A stretch of 64,000 nucleotides of DNA from VAZQ01 sp034669045. GTDB taxonomy: Bacteria; Pseudomonadota; Alphaproteobacteria; Rhizobiales; Xanthobacteraceae. The stretch covers positions 1-64,000 of the forward strand of contig JAXDOD010000085.1 of NCBI GenBank assembly GCA_034669045.1, in the 5' to 3' direction. Below, in pieces: positions 39,065-47,811 of the stretch (the first letter of the stretch is position 1; every line of letters begins with the position of its first letter). A model generated the notes under the pieces. The model ran no database searches. It saw only the letters and a program-made list of their open reading frames with translations, and was not told where the DNA came from. Position numbers and translations under genes: made by a program.

Positions 39065-42000
39065 ATGGCGCGATCACCGGCCGACCTGCTCGAACCGGGA
39101 CGCCCGCTGACGCTGGCGGGCGTCGCCGACGGTGCCGAAGGCCTCGTTGCCGCCGACCTGGCGCGGTCCGTGGCCGCGCGAGCCAATGCGCCGGCGACGA
39201 GCCTGCTGGTGATCTGTCGCGACGGCGGGCGCATGGCCGCGTTGTCGCGCGCGCTGGCGTTCTTCGCGCCCGAGCTCGCTCTGCTCGAATTCCCGGCCTG
39301 GGACTGCCTGCCCTACGACCGCGTCTCGCCGCATGCCGGCGTGGTGGCCCAGCGCATGACCGCGCTGTCGCGGCTGGCGCGGCTGAAGGGCCGCGACCGC
39401 CCGTCGGTGCTGCTGACGACGGTCAATGCCGCGCTCCAGCGCGTGCCGGCGAAAGCTTTCGTCGGCGCCCAGGCGCTCTCCGCCGCGCCCGGCAACCTGC
39501 TTGCGATGGACGGCATCACGGGCTGGCTGGAGCTCAACGGGTTTTCGCGCGCGTCCACGGTGCGCGAGCCTGGCGACTACGCGGTGCGCGGCGGCATCAT
39601 CGATCTCTACGCGCCCGGCATGGCCGAGCCGGTGCGGCTCGATTTCTTCGGCGATACGCTGGAGACGATCAGGACCTTCGATCCCGAGACGCAACGCACC
39701 ACCGATCAGTTGCGCGGGCTCGATCTCGTTCCGGTCGCCGAGTTCCAGCTCACCACCGAGACGATCAAGCGCTTCCGTCTCGGATACGTGGAGGCCTTCG
39801 GCGCGCCGGCGCCCGACGACCTGCTGTACGCGGCGGTGAGCGAAGGCCGGCGCCATCCCGGCATGGAGCACTGGCTGCCGCTGTTCCACGACCGGATCGA
39901 GACCATCTTCGACTATGTGCCCGGCGCGGCGGTGGTGCTCGAGCCGCAGGCGGAAGACGTCGCGCGCGAGCGCTTCGAGCAGATCAGGGACTATCACGAG
40001 GCGCGGGTCCAGGCGCTGACCGACCGCCATGCCGGGCCACCCTACCGGCCGCTGCCGCCCGACCGCCTCTATTTGGCCGAGTCCGAATGGCGCACCCGCC
40101 TCGACACCGCCGCGCTGGCGCGGCTCACGCCCTTCACGGCCTCCACGGGGCAGATCATCGAGGTCGGCACCAAGCAGGGGCGCAACTTTGCCGCCGAACG
40201 CGCCGAGGCCGGCCGGAACGTGTTCGAGGCGGTGACCAGCCACGTCCAGGCGCTGCAGGCCGCCGGCAAGCGCGTCGTGATCGCACTCTGGAGCGAAGGC
40301 GCGCGCGAGCGCATGGGTCACGTGCTCGCCGATCACGCGCTTGCCAATCTTTCGCCCGTGCCGTCATGGCCCGAGGCGCTGAAGCTGCCGAAGCCGCAGG
40401 TCGCGCTCGCGGTGCTCGGGCTCGAAAGCGGGTTCGAGACCGCGGAAGCCGCGGTGATCAGCGAACAGGACATCCTCGGCGACCGCCTGGTGCGGTCGCG
40501 CCGGCAGGGCCGGCGGCCGGAAAACTTCATCGCCGAGGCGACGAGCCTCGCTGCCGGCGATCTCGTGGTCCATGTCGATCACGGCATCGGCCGCTTCGTC
40601 GGCTTGCGGGCGATCGAGGCCGCCGGCGCGCCGCACGACTGTCTCGAAATCCACTATGCGGGCGGCGACAAGCTCTACCTGCCGGTCGAGAACATCGAGC
40701 TGTTGTCGCGCTACGGCAATGAGGACAGCCACGTCGATCTCGACCGGCTCGGCGGCACGGCCTGGCAGTCGCGCAAGGCGCGGATGAAGAACCGCATCCG
40801 CGAGATCGCCAACGAGCTGATCAAGATCGCGGCCGAGCGGCTCCTGCGCGAAGCGCCGAAGCTCACCATCGAGCACGGGCCCTATGACGAATTCTGTGCC
40901 GGCTTTCCCTATGAGGAGACGGAGGACCAGCAGGCCGCGATCGACGTGGTCATGGGCGAGCTGGCGTCGGGCCGTCCGATGGACCGCCTGATCTGCGGCG
41001 ATGTCGGCTTCGGCAAGACCGAGGTGGCGTTGCGCGCTGCCTTCATCGCCGCGATGAACGGCAGGCAGGTCGCCGTGGTGGTGCCGACGACGCTGTTGGC
41101 GCGCCAGCACACCAAGACCTTCACCGACCGCTTCCGCGGCTTTCCGATCAAGATCGGCCAGGCCTCCCGCCTGGTCTCCGGCAAGGAGCTGGCACGCGTG
41201 CGGGCTGGGCTCACGGACGGCACCATCGACATCGTGGTCGGCACCCATGCGCTGCTCGGCAAGGCGATCAAGTTCCGCGATCTCGGGCTCCTGATCGTCG
41301 ACGAGGAGCAGCATTTCGGCGTCGTGCACAAGGAAAAGCTCAAGCAGCTTCGCGCCGAGGTGCACGTGCTGACGCTCACCGCAACGCCGATCCCGCGCAC
41401 GCTGCAGCTCGCGCTTTCCGGCGTGCGCGACCTGTCGCTCATCGCCTCGCCGCCGGTCGACCGGCTGGCGGTGCGCACCTTCGTCGCGCCCTTCGACCCG
41501 TTGGTCGTGCGCGAAGCGCTGTTGCGCGAGCGCTATCGCGGCGGGCAGGCCTTCTACGTCTGCCCGCGCATCGAGGATCTCGCCGGCGCCAAGGATTTCC
41601 TCGACAAGCACGTGCCGGAGATGAAGGTCGCGGTCGCGCACGGGCAGATGCCCTCGACCGTGCTCGACGACATCATGTCGGCCTTCTACGACGGCAAATA
41701 CGACACGTTGCTCTCGACCACGATCATCGAATCCGGGCTCGACATCCCGACCGCCAACACCCTGATCGTGCATCGCGCCGACCGCTTCGGCCTGTCGCAG
41801 CTCTATCAACTGCGCGGCCGGGTGGGACGCTCCAAGGTGCGCGCCTATTCGCTGTTCACGCTGCCGGCCGAACGGAAAATCACACCGCAGGCGGAGCGGC
41901 GGCTCAAGGTGCTGCAATCGCTCGACACGCTGGGCGCCGGCTTCCAGCTCGCCTCGCACGACCTCGACATCCGCGGCGCCGGCAACCTCCTGGGCGAGGA

Positions 42001-42568
42001 GCAGTCCGGCCACATCAAGGAGGTCGGCTTCGAGCTCTACCAGCAGATGCTGGAGGAGGCGGTGGCAAGCCTCAAGGCCGGCATCACCGCGCCGGTCGCC
42101 GACAAGTGGTCGCCGGCGATCACCATCGGCACGCCGGTGATGATTCCCGAGGACTACGTCGCCGACCTGCCGGTGCGCCTTGCGCTCTATCGGCGGCTGT
42201 CGGAGATCGACGACGAGAGCGAGATCGACGGGTTCGGGGCGGAGCTGGTCGACCGCTTCGGGCCGCTGCCGGACGAGGTCGAGCATCTCCTCCAGATCGT
42301 CGCCATCAAGACTCTGTGCCGGCGCGCCAACGTGGAGAAGATAGAGGCCGGGCCGAAGGGCGCCGTGATCTCGTTCCGCGACAACAGCTTTGCCAATCCG
42401 GACCGGCTCGTCGGCTACATCCGCAAGCAGGGGACGGCGGCGCGGGTGCGGCCGGACATGAAGGTCGTCTTCTTCGACGACTGGGAGACGCCGGTGGCGC
42501 GTCTCAAGGGCGCGGCCGCGATCCTGCGCAGCCTCGTGGCGCTGTCGCAGCCGGCCAAGGCAGCTTGA
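39065..42568 (+). CDS. mfd: Transcription-repair coupling factor
   Basis: A 1167-aa helicase/translocase that removes stalled RNA polymerase and recruits UvrA. The order is: UvrB-like N-terminal module (LLEFPAWDCLPYDRVSPH), RNAP-interaction domain (DLVVHVDHGIGRFVGL), helicase with LICGDVGFGKTEVALRAAF, VVPTTLLARQHTKTF, IVDEEQHFGVVHKE, LTATPIPRTLQL, TTIIESGLDIPTANTLIV and LYQLRGRVGRS, then a C-terminal TRCF domain. The ATG at 39065 has GGAGGAG upstream inside the sdhE end; a GTG at 39056 is an alternative. Confidence 0.98.
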   Translation: MARSPADLLEPGRPLTLAGVADGAEGLVAADLARSVAARANAPATSLLVICRDGGRMAALSRALAFFAPELALLEFPAWDCLPYDRVSPHAGVVAQRMTALSRLARLKGRDRPSVLLTTVNAALQRVPAKAFVGAQALSAAPGNLLAMDGITGWLELNGFSRASTVREPGDYAVRGGIIDLYAPGMAEPVRLDFFGDTLETIRTFDPETQRTTDQLRGLDLVPVAEFQLTTETIKRFRLGYVEAFGAPAPDDLLYAAVSEGRRHPGMEHWLPLFHDRIETIFDYVPGAAVVLEPQAEDVARERFEQIRDYHEARVQALTDRHAGPPYRPLPPDRLYLAESEWRTRLDTAALARLTPFTASTGQIIEVGTKQGRNFAAERAEAGRNVFEAVTSHVQALQAAGKRVVIALWSEGARERMGHVLADHALANLSPVPSWPEALKLPKPQVALAVLGLESGFETAEAAVISEQDILGDRLVRSRRQGRRPENFIAEATSLAAGDLVVHVDHGIGRFVGLRAIEAAGAPHDCLEIHYAGGDKLYLPVENIELLSRYGNEDSHVDLDRLGGTAWQSRKARMKNRIREIANELIKIAAERLLREAPKLTIEHGPYDEFCAGFPYEETEDQQAAIDVVMGELASGRPMDRLICGDVGFGKTEVALRAAFIAAMNGRQVAVVVPTTLLARQHTKTFTDRFRGFPIKIGQASRLVSGKELARVRAGLTDGTIDIVVGTHALLGKAIKFRDLGLLIVDEEQHFGVVHKEKLKQLRAEVHVLTLTATPIPRTLQLALSGVRDLSLIASPPVDRLAVRTFVAPFDPLVVREALLRERYRGGQAFYVCPRIEDLAGAKDFLDKHVPEMKVAVAHGQMPSTVLDDIMSAFYDGKYDTLLSTTIIESGLDIPTANTLIVHRADRFGLSQLYQLRGRVGRSKVRAYSLFTLPAERKITPQAERRLKVLQSLDTLGAGFQLASHDLDIRGAGNLLGEEQSGHIKEVGFELYQQMLEEAVASLKAGITAPVADKWSPAITIGTPVMIPEDYVADLPVRLALYRRLSEIDDESEIDGFGAELVDRFGPLPDEVEHLLQIVAIKTLCRRANVEKIEAGPKGAVISFRDNSFANPDRLVGYIRKQGTAARVRPDMKVVFFDDWETPVARLKGAAAILRSLVALSQPAKAA

Positions 42569-42627
42569 TCCGTGTAGGATGGGCGCAAGACGAATCGTCT
42601 CGGCGCCTTCCGAGCACGAGAGACCAC

Positions 42628-43383
42628 ATGGCCGCATCACCGCTCCCACCGCTTCCGCGCATCTACGCCGGTCTGGCGCCGTGGTGGCCGCTGTTCTCGC
42701 ATCCCGACGACTACGCCGGGGAGGCGGCCTGGATCCTGGGAGCGTTCGCCGAGGCGCTCGGAAGAAAGCCCGGCCAGATTCTCGACCTCGGCTCCGGCGG
42801 CGGCAACGCGGCCTCGCATCTCACGCCGCACGCGCCGATGACGCTGGTCGATCTCGCGCCCGAGATGGTCGAGGTGAGCCGGCGGCTCAACCCGAAGGCC
42901 GAGCACGTCCAGGGCGACATGCGCACGATCCGCCTGGGCAAGAGCTTCGACGCGGTCATGATCCACGACGCGATCATGTACATGACCAGCGAAGCCGATC
43001 TGGTGGCGGCGCTGGCGACCGCCCGCGCGCATCTTAAGCCGGACGGCGCGCTGATCGTGCTGCCCGACTACGTCGCCGAGACGTTCGAGCCGCGCGTGCA
43101 GACCGGCGGCCATGATGCCCGCGACGGCAGCACGCGCGGGCTGCGCTACGTCGCCTGGGCGCACGCGCCGAAGGCCGGCGCCACGGCGCACGACCTCGAT
43201 TTCGCGTTCCTGCTGCGCAGCGGCGAGGGCCAGGTGGAGGTTTTTCACGACCGCCACCGCATCGGGCTCTTTACCCGCGAGGCCTGGCTGAAGGCCTTCG
43301 CGCGCGCCGGCTGCGTGACGCCGCGGATCATCCGCGACCCGTGGAAACGAGAAGTCTTCCTGGCGCGAACGCCGGCGTCTTGA
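42628..43383 (+). CDS. Class I SAM-dependent methyltransferase
   Basis: A 251-aa methyltransferase. Motif I is ILDLGSGGGNAASHL (near residue 50-64), followed by MTLVDLAPEMVEVSRRLNP, VQGDMRTIRLGKSFDAVMIHDAIMYM and LKPDGALIVLPDY. The C-terminal half has aromatic strands (VEVFHDRHRIGLFTREAWLKAF) typical of small-molecule methyltransferases. Substrate unknown. It follows mfd by about 60 bp and is convergent with the DsbA-like gene. Confidence 0.85.
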   Translation: MAASPLPPLPRIYAGLAPWWPLFSHPDDYAGEAAWILGAFAEALGRKPGQILDLGSGGGNAASHLTPHAPMTLVDLAPEMVEVSRRLNPKAEHVQGDMRTIRLGKSFDAVMIHDAIMYMTSEADLVAALATARAHLKPDGALIVLPDYVAETFEPRVQTGGHDARDGSTRGLRYVAWAHAPKAGATAHDLDFAFLLRSGEGQVEVFHDRHRIGLFTREAWLKAFARAGCVTPRIIRDPWKREVFLARTPAS

Positions 43384-43449
43384 AAAGGCGCGCGGCAACA
43401 CCAGAATTCAGAATTCCGGATGCCCCACTTTTGCTGAACTGCTCCAAAA

Positions 43450-44115
43450 CTATTCGGCGGCAACGCGCTTGGCGATCTCGTCGGCGGCCCGCTCCATGGC
43501 CTGCGCCAGATGCTCCGGCGGCTGCGCGCCGGAGATCGTGAGCAGCCCCCCGAAGATGAAGCACGGCACGCCGTCGATGCCTGACTCTTTGGCGGAATTC
43601 GCTTCCGCCTCCACGCTGGCCACGTCGGCATCGCTGGCGAGCAGTTCACGCACGCGCCCGGCCTCCATGCCGCAGTCGACCGCCGCCTGCACCAGCACGT
43701 CGCGGTCGCTGAGGTCGCCGCCCTCGCTGAAATAAAGCTCCATCAGGCGTCCCTTCATGCGCGCGGCATTGCCGCTCTCGCCGGCCCATAGGATCAGCCG
43801 GTGGCAATCGAGCGTATTGGGCTGGCGCTTGATCTTTTCGCGCGCATAGCTGAGGCCGGCGAAGGCGGCGGCGTCGGCCACGCGCTGGCTGTTGGCGTTG
43901 TAGCGCTCGACCGAGCCGAACTTCCGGATCAGGTAGTCGTCGCGGCTCATGCCCTCGCGCGGCACCCAGGGATTGAGGAAATAGGGATGGAAGCGCACCG
44001 CCACCGGGATCTCGGGCTTGAGCGCGATCGCCATCTCCAGCAGCCGCTTTCCGACATAGCACCAGGGGCAGACCACGTCGGAGACGACGTCGACGGGCAA
44101 CGGGGAGGTGGTCAT
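43450..44115 (-). CDS. DsbA-family (FrnE-like) thiol oxidoreductase
   Basis: A 221-aa thioredoxin-fold protein with the redox motif CPWC at residues 16-19 (DVVCPWCYVGKRLLE), a helical insert, and the cis-Pro loop GIDGVPCFIFGG near residue 175. No signal peptide, so it is cytoplasmic, in the FrnE group rather than a periplasmic DsbA. FrnE-like proteins act in disulfide or glutathione chemistry and stress tolerance; no substrate can be assigned. The start at 44115 follows a GGAG-type stretch. Confidence 0.88.
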   Translation of the reverse strand: MTTSPLPVDVVSDVVCPWCYVGKRLLEMAIALKPEIPVAVRFHPYFLNPWVPREGMSRDDYLIRKFGSVERYNANSQRVADAAAFAGLSYAREKIKRQPNTLDCHRLILWAGESGNAARMKGRLMELYFSEGGDLSDRDVLVQAAVDCGMEAGRVRELLASDADVASVEAEANSAKESGIDGVPCFIFGGLLTISGAQPPEHLAQAMERAADEIAKRVAAE

Positions 44116-44188
44116 GGCCGGCTCCTCTGGCGAGGCGGCCAGCGTAGCGCGTATCCCGCTGGGGAGGAACCGTATCCCTAGGCGCGCC

Positions 44189-45439
44189 TCAGCGCACGGC
44201 AACCTTGGGATAGGTGCCGACCCGCGCCACCAGGGTCGAGAGATTGTCCGTCGCCTTGAGCGTCGCCAGCGTGATCGTGGGCCGGATCGTGCGCTGCTCA
44301 TGGTCGGACGCGAGCATGGTGTGCTTGAGGATGCTGGCGAGCCGGCGCGCCACCACATGGGCGCTGCGCAGGTCGGTTTCGGTGAAGGCCGCGACGATCG
44401 AGCCGTCATGTTCGCGGCAGGCGAAATCGATGTTGCGCACCAGCCGGCTGAACAGGCGGGCGGCGTCGATGCTGGCGCGGCGGCCGATATCCTCGAACGA
44501 AAAGCGCGCGACCGAGAGCGCGCCGCCGCCGTCCTCGGCCTGCTGGACGGCGCGGTCGAGGTCGCGCCAGAAGGCATCGTGGGCGAGGAGCCCGGTCTCC
44601 GGATCGACCAGGCCTTCGGTCTCGAGCGATTTCAACAGGCGCTTGAGATGGCTCTCGAACGCCTGCAGCCGCACCAGCGGCAGCAGGCACGCGACCAGCC
44701 GGGCCGGATCGCTGCCGACGCGCACCAGATTGGGCAGCCGGTCCTCGTCCAGCGTCGCATTCCCCAACACGCCAACCGGCAGGTCGCGAAAGCGCGCGTC
44801 CTCGGCAAGCACGGTGAGCAGCGCGTCGACCACGCGCGGGCCGAAACCGTCGCCGATCACGATGCCGTCGATGTCGCGGGCGTTGAGATAGCGCGCCGCG
44901 GTCTCGACGCTGAGCGCCCCGATCAGTCCGACATTCTCGCCGACCGCAGTGGTGAGCGCCGGATAGGAGCCGCCGCGTCCCATGCAGAGCACGGTCGCAT
45001 GATCGAGCAGGCCTGGCGGAAAAGCGCGGGTCTTGCCGGGCTGCGACGCACCCGCGCGCCGCAGGACCGCCGCGTGCAAGGTTCGCACCCGCAGCGCCGA
45101 ACGCAGCCGCGCGATGAGCCGATCGACCGGCTCGTCGGCCGCAATGGGCAAGGCAAACGGCACCGCGATCTCGCCGTCCTCCTGCATGCGCGCGAGCACG
45201 GGCATGAACGGCCCGCCGTGCGTCTCGATCTTGCGGATCAGGGCGTGACCGTCGCGCGGCTCCGGACAAGGCGTGGGATCGGCGAGCACCAGGGCGGCCG
45301 GCTCGATCTCGGCGATGGCGGCGGGTGCATTCGCCCAGCGCGCCTCGACGATTGGGAATGCGCCGGCCTTGCCCAGGGCGTCGATCAACGCGACCGCCGA
45401 CGACTCGGCGACCACCACCATCGGACCTAACATCGCCAT
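44189..45439 (-). CDS. Receiver-like / GGDEF-like protein with degenerate active site
   Basis: A 416-aa protein. Residues 1-115 look like a receiver-type fold (VVVAESSAVALIDAL, PAALVLADPTP). A second such fold follows, and the C-terminal ~165 residues match a GGDEF domain: GLVDPETGLLAHDAFWRDL, then FACREHDGSIVAAFTETD where the GGDEF motif should be. The motif reads HDGSI, so diguanylate cyclase activity is unlikely. It may be a non-catalytic c-di-GMP or nucleotide sensor, or a signalling scaffold. Confidence 0.75.
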   Translation of the reverse strand: MAMLGPMVVVAESSAVALIDALGKAGAFPIVEARWANAPAAIAEIEPAALVLADPTPCPEPRDGHALIRKIETHGGPFMPVLARMQEDGEIAVPFALPIAADEPVDRLIARLRSALRVRTLHAAVLRRAGASQPGKTRAFPPGLLDHATVLCMGRGGSYPALTTAVGENVGLIGALSVETAARYLNARDIDGIVIGDGFGPRVVDALLTVLAEDARFRDLPVGVLGNATLDEDRLPNLVRVGSDPARLVACLLPLVRLQAFESHLKRLLKSLETEGLVDPETGLLAHDAFWRDLDRAVQQAEDGGGALSVARFSFEDIGRRASIDAARLFSRLVRNIDFACREHDGSIVAAFTETDLRSAHVVARRLASILKHTMLASDHEQRTIRPTITLATLKATDNLSTLVARVGTYPKVAVR

Positions 45440-45551
45440 GACGCCACGCGGCTACCCGGGAAAACGACAGGTCACCCTAGGCGATGGCTGTTAATGGGTG
45501 GTGAAGCGGCAGACGGGCTGGGGGAGGACGGACAGCGGTTTACGTGGTCCT

Positions 45552-45851
45552 TTAGCACTCCGGTTCCCCTCCGGCACGATCTTGTGCGCCGTGGACGATG
45601 TAGAGCACTTCGATCTCCCCGCGCTCTTCGTGCACCTCATAAGCGATGATGTACGGCGGCTCCACGAGTTCGCGCGTTCCCGGATCAAGGCCGGGGCGTC
45701 CCATGTGAGCCAATCCCGGAATTGCGAGTCTGCCGATCCGCACGCGCAGTCGCCGGATCATGTTCGCCGCAGCGCGCGGATTGTCTTTCTCGATCCACGC
45801 AAAGATGGCATCAAGGTCTTCGTCGGCCCTCTCGCGGATAACGATCTTCAT
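45552..45851 (-). CDS. RelE/ParE-family toxin
   Basis: A 99-aa toxin of type II. The N-terminus MKIVIRERADEDLDAIFAWIEKDNPRAA (given in part) is the ParE/RelE helix pair; the core RVRIGRLAIPGLAHMGRPG and GTRELVEPPYIIAYEVHEERGEIEVLYIVHG follow the usual strand order. Its start overlaps the upstream antitoxin stop by 4 bp (ATGA). ParE-type toxins target gyrase, RelE types cleave mRNA; which applies cannot be told. Confidence 0.9.
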   Translation of the reverse strand: MKIVIRERADEDLDAIFAWIEKDNPRAAANMIRRLRVRIGRLAIPGLAHMGRPGLDPGTRELVEPPYIIAYEVHEERGEIEVLYIVHGAQDRAGGEPEC

Positions 45852-46075
45852 AGGCCGAAGCGGCGCAACCTCATATCGAACTCGGCGAGGGTGAGTGTTT
45901 TCGGATTTTCTTCTGCGCGCCGTCGCCGCAGTTCGGCAAGTTGCTCATCAGTGAGACGGTAGCCGCTATTGTCCTGGGCTTCGATGCTCATGAGCATCTC
46001 AACTGCATCGTCCTGCCGCTCGGGAGGCCAGGTCAGCACGCGATCGAGGACTTCCTTCACTTGGTCTTTGGTCAT
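45848..46075 (-). CDS. Antitoxin of the ParE/RelE-type pair
   Basis: A 75-aa protein just upstream of the toxin and translationally coupled to it. The N-terminus MTKDQVKEVLDRVLTWPPERQDDAVEMLMSIE is helical; the C-terminus (YRLTDEQLAELRRRRAEENPKTLTLAEFDMRLRR, given in part) is the type found in alphaproteobacterial ParE-associated antitoxins that wrap the toxin. The dyad at 46096-46107 upstream is a likely autoregulation site. Confidence 0.87.
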   Translation of the reverse strand: MTKDQVKEVLDRVLTWPPERQDDAVEMLMSIEAQDNSGYRLTDEQLAELRRRRAEENPKTLTLAEFDMRLRRFGL

Positions 46076-46095
46076 GTTTGAACCCTACAGCATAA

Positions 46096-46107
46096 TCCTA
46101 TTTAGGA
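46096..46107. promoter_or_regulatory. Palindrome upstream of the toxin-antitoxin operon
   Basis: TCCTA-TT-TAGGA, a perfect 5-bp dyad, centred about 26 bp before the antitoxin ATG in an AT-rich patch. Toxin-antitoxin complexes commonly repress their own promoters through such dyads. Confidence 0.5.
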
Positions 46108-46206
46108 GCACTACTCACGGGTCGCAACGATGGCAGCGGGCGCCGAACTGCAGGCGTTCGGCCCGCGCGAACTTGCGCCCAGGCAGTTCCGGGCGTCGCG
46201 TCCCGA

Positions 46207-46252
46207 TCCTTTACGCCCAGGTTCCTTTACGCCCCGGTCCTTTACGCCCGCG
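46207..46252. repeat. Three tandem 15-bp direct repeats
   Basis: TCCTTTACGCCC(A/C)GG occurs three times in a row at 46207, 46223 and 46238, the last entering the stop codon of the AMP-binding gene (TAA at 46242-46244 on the minus strand). Function unknown; slipped-strand duplication likely. Confidence 0.75.
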
Positions 46253-47804
46253 GCCGGCGCTCGCGGAAGGCACCGACCAGCAACGGATTGACGCCCAGGT
46301 TGGCGAGCGCGTCCTGCGCCTCCGCGCCATCGCGCGTGGCGCCGGCGAGCCGGTGGCCGGCAAGCGCATCGGGCAACGCCGCCAGGGTCGCGTCGCTCGC
46401 GACGCCGCTCACGACCTCCTGGAGCTTGCGCATGACGAAGCGGTATCCGCCGACACTGATCATGCCGGGAGGCGGCCCGGTCACTATCATGGCGGTGGTT
46501 TCGTCCTCGATCCGGCAGGCATAGCCGCTATCGACGAAGCCGTTGGCGGCGGACTTGAAGCTCGGCAATGCGGTGCGTTCCGCGCCCGGCGGAAAGGTGC
46601 AGCGCGGCACCATCGGTCCGCGCAGCGCGACCGTGCCCTTCACGGTCGGCATGATCTCGGCGACCATGACGGCGCCGGTCGCGCCACGCGGCGCCGCGAT
46701 CGGGCCGAACGGGACGGCGGCTGGCTTGCCGTTTGGTCCGCGGCGCGCGGCGATCAGGCCGGTCTCGCCGAAGACATGGACGTCGATCATCGCGGTCTCG
46801 GCATCGCGCCAGGCGGGGGCGCGCGCCAGCCGCTCGGGCGCGCGCCAGACGCCGAGAACGCTTCTGAGCCCACCGCGGGTGGACAGAAGCCCACCCTCGG
46901 CGAACTGCGCAACCAGGGGACCCGGCACGACGATCGCATCGCAACGCATGGTCCTGCGCTGTGCGGCCAAGGCGGCGGAATCGAACGGGTGGTGGAGCAC
47001 CAGCGTGCCGCCGACCAGCAGCCACGGCAGGATCGAGACCGCGAGGCCGGCAAAGGACGCAGTCGCCAGGGTGGTCAGGATGACCGCATCCTGCTCGATG
47101 CGGCTTTCGAGCAGGACCGCAAGCCCGCCCGCGATCAGCTCGGCGTGATTGCGCCCCACCGGCAGGATACCCTCCGCCGACACGTCCCAGGTGATGATCG
47201 CCAGATGCGCGCCCGGGCCGGGCGGGGGCGCGCGCTCGCGCTCGACCGGCGGGATCGGGTCGAGCTTCTCGGCGCCATAGAGGTCGTCGAGCGGGATGAC
47301 GCCGTCCGGTGGATTGCGGCCGAAGCTGCAGACGTAGCGCACCGGAAAAATCTCGGCGGCGACCTGCAGGGCGAGGTCGACATGATCGGTCTGCCCGATG
47401 CGCCCGTGGACGATCAGCGCGTTGGCGCCGACCCGGCTGAGCGCGGTCATCGCCTCGGCGCGCCGCCACAGCAGCGGCAGCGGCATCGCGATCAGCCCGG
47501 CGCGCAGCACCCCCAGCAGCGTGAGCACGCTCTCAACCGTGTTGGCCATCTGCAGCCCAACGATGGCGTCGGTGTGCAACCCGATGCGGCGCAACCGCCC
47601 CGCGATGGCCGAGATCATGCGATCGGCCTCCGCGTAACTGAGCCGGCGCGGCGCTCCGTCCGTGACGGCTTCACGGTTGGGCGGATCGACCAGGGCGATC
47701 TCGTGCGGGCGGCGCGCGGCGGCGCGGCGAAAGAGGTCGTCCAGGGTGGCGCGGCCGCCGGCGCTGGGCGTCGGCCCCTTGCTGCGTGGATCGTTGAGGA
47801 TCAC
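46242..47804 (-). CDS. AMP-binding (acyl-adenylate-forming) family protein, degenerate
   Basis: A 520-aa protein of the acyl-CoA synthetase fold. The GTG start at 47804 has GAGG 5 nt upstream. Early motifs are readable (LSYAEADRMISAIAGRLRRIG, IVGLQMANTVESVLTLLGVLRAG). The phosphate-binding loop reads ITWDVSAEGILPVGRN instead of the usual YTSGTTGxPKG. HVFGETGLIA fits the A5 motif and FVDSGYACRIED the A7 motif. The catalytic lysine near the C-terminus is missing. It may bind but not adenylate a carboxylic acid. It follows the binding-protein gene by 7 bp. Confidence 0.75.
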   Translation of the reverse strand: MILNDPRSKGPTPSAGGRATLDDLFRRAAARRPHEIALVDPPNREAVTDGAPRRLSYAEADRMISAIAGRLRRIGLHTDAIVGLQMANTVESVLTLLGVLRAGLIAMPLPLLWRRAEAMTALSRVGANALIVHGRIGQTDHVDLALQVAAEIFPVRYVCSFGRNPPDGVIPLDDLYGAEKLDPIPPVERERAPPPGPGAHLAIITWDVSAEGILPVGRNHAELIAGGLAVLLESRIEQDAVILTTLATASFAGLAVSILPWLLVGGTLVLHHPFDSAALAAQRRTMRCDAIVVPGPLVAQFAEGGLLSTRGGLRSVLGVWRAPERLARAPAWRDAETAMIDVHVFGETGLIAARRGPNGKPAAVPFGPIAAPRGATGAVMVAEIMPTVKGTVALRGPMVPRCTFPPGAERTALPSFKSAANGFVDSGYACRIEDETTAMIVTGPPPGMISVGGYRFVMRKLQEVVSGVASDATLAALPDALAGHRLAGATRDGAEAQDALANLGVNPLLVGAFRERRPRA

Positions 47805-47811
47805 GACCGCC

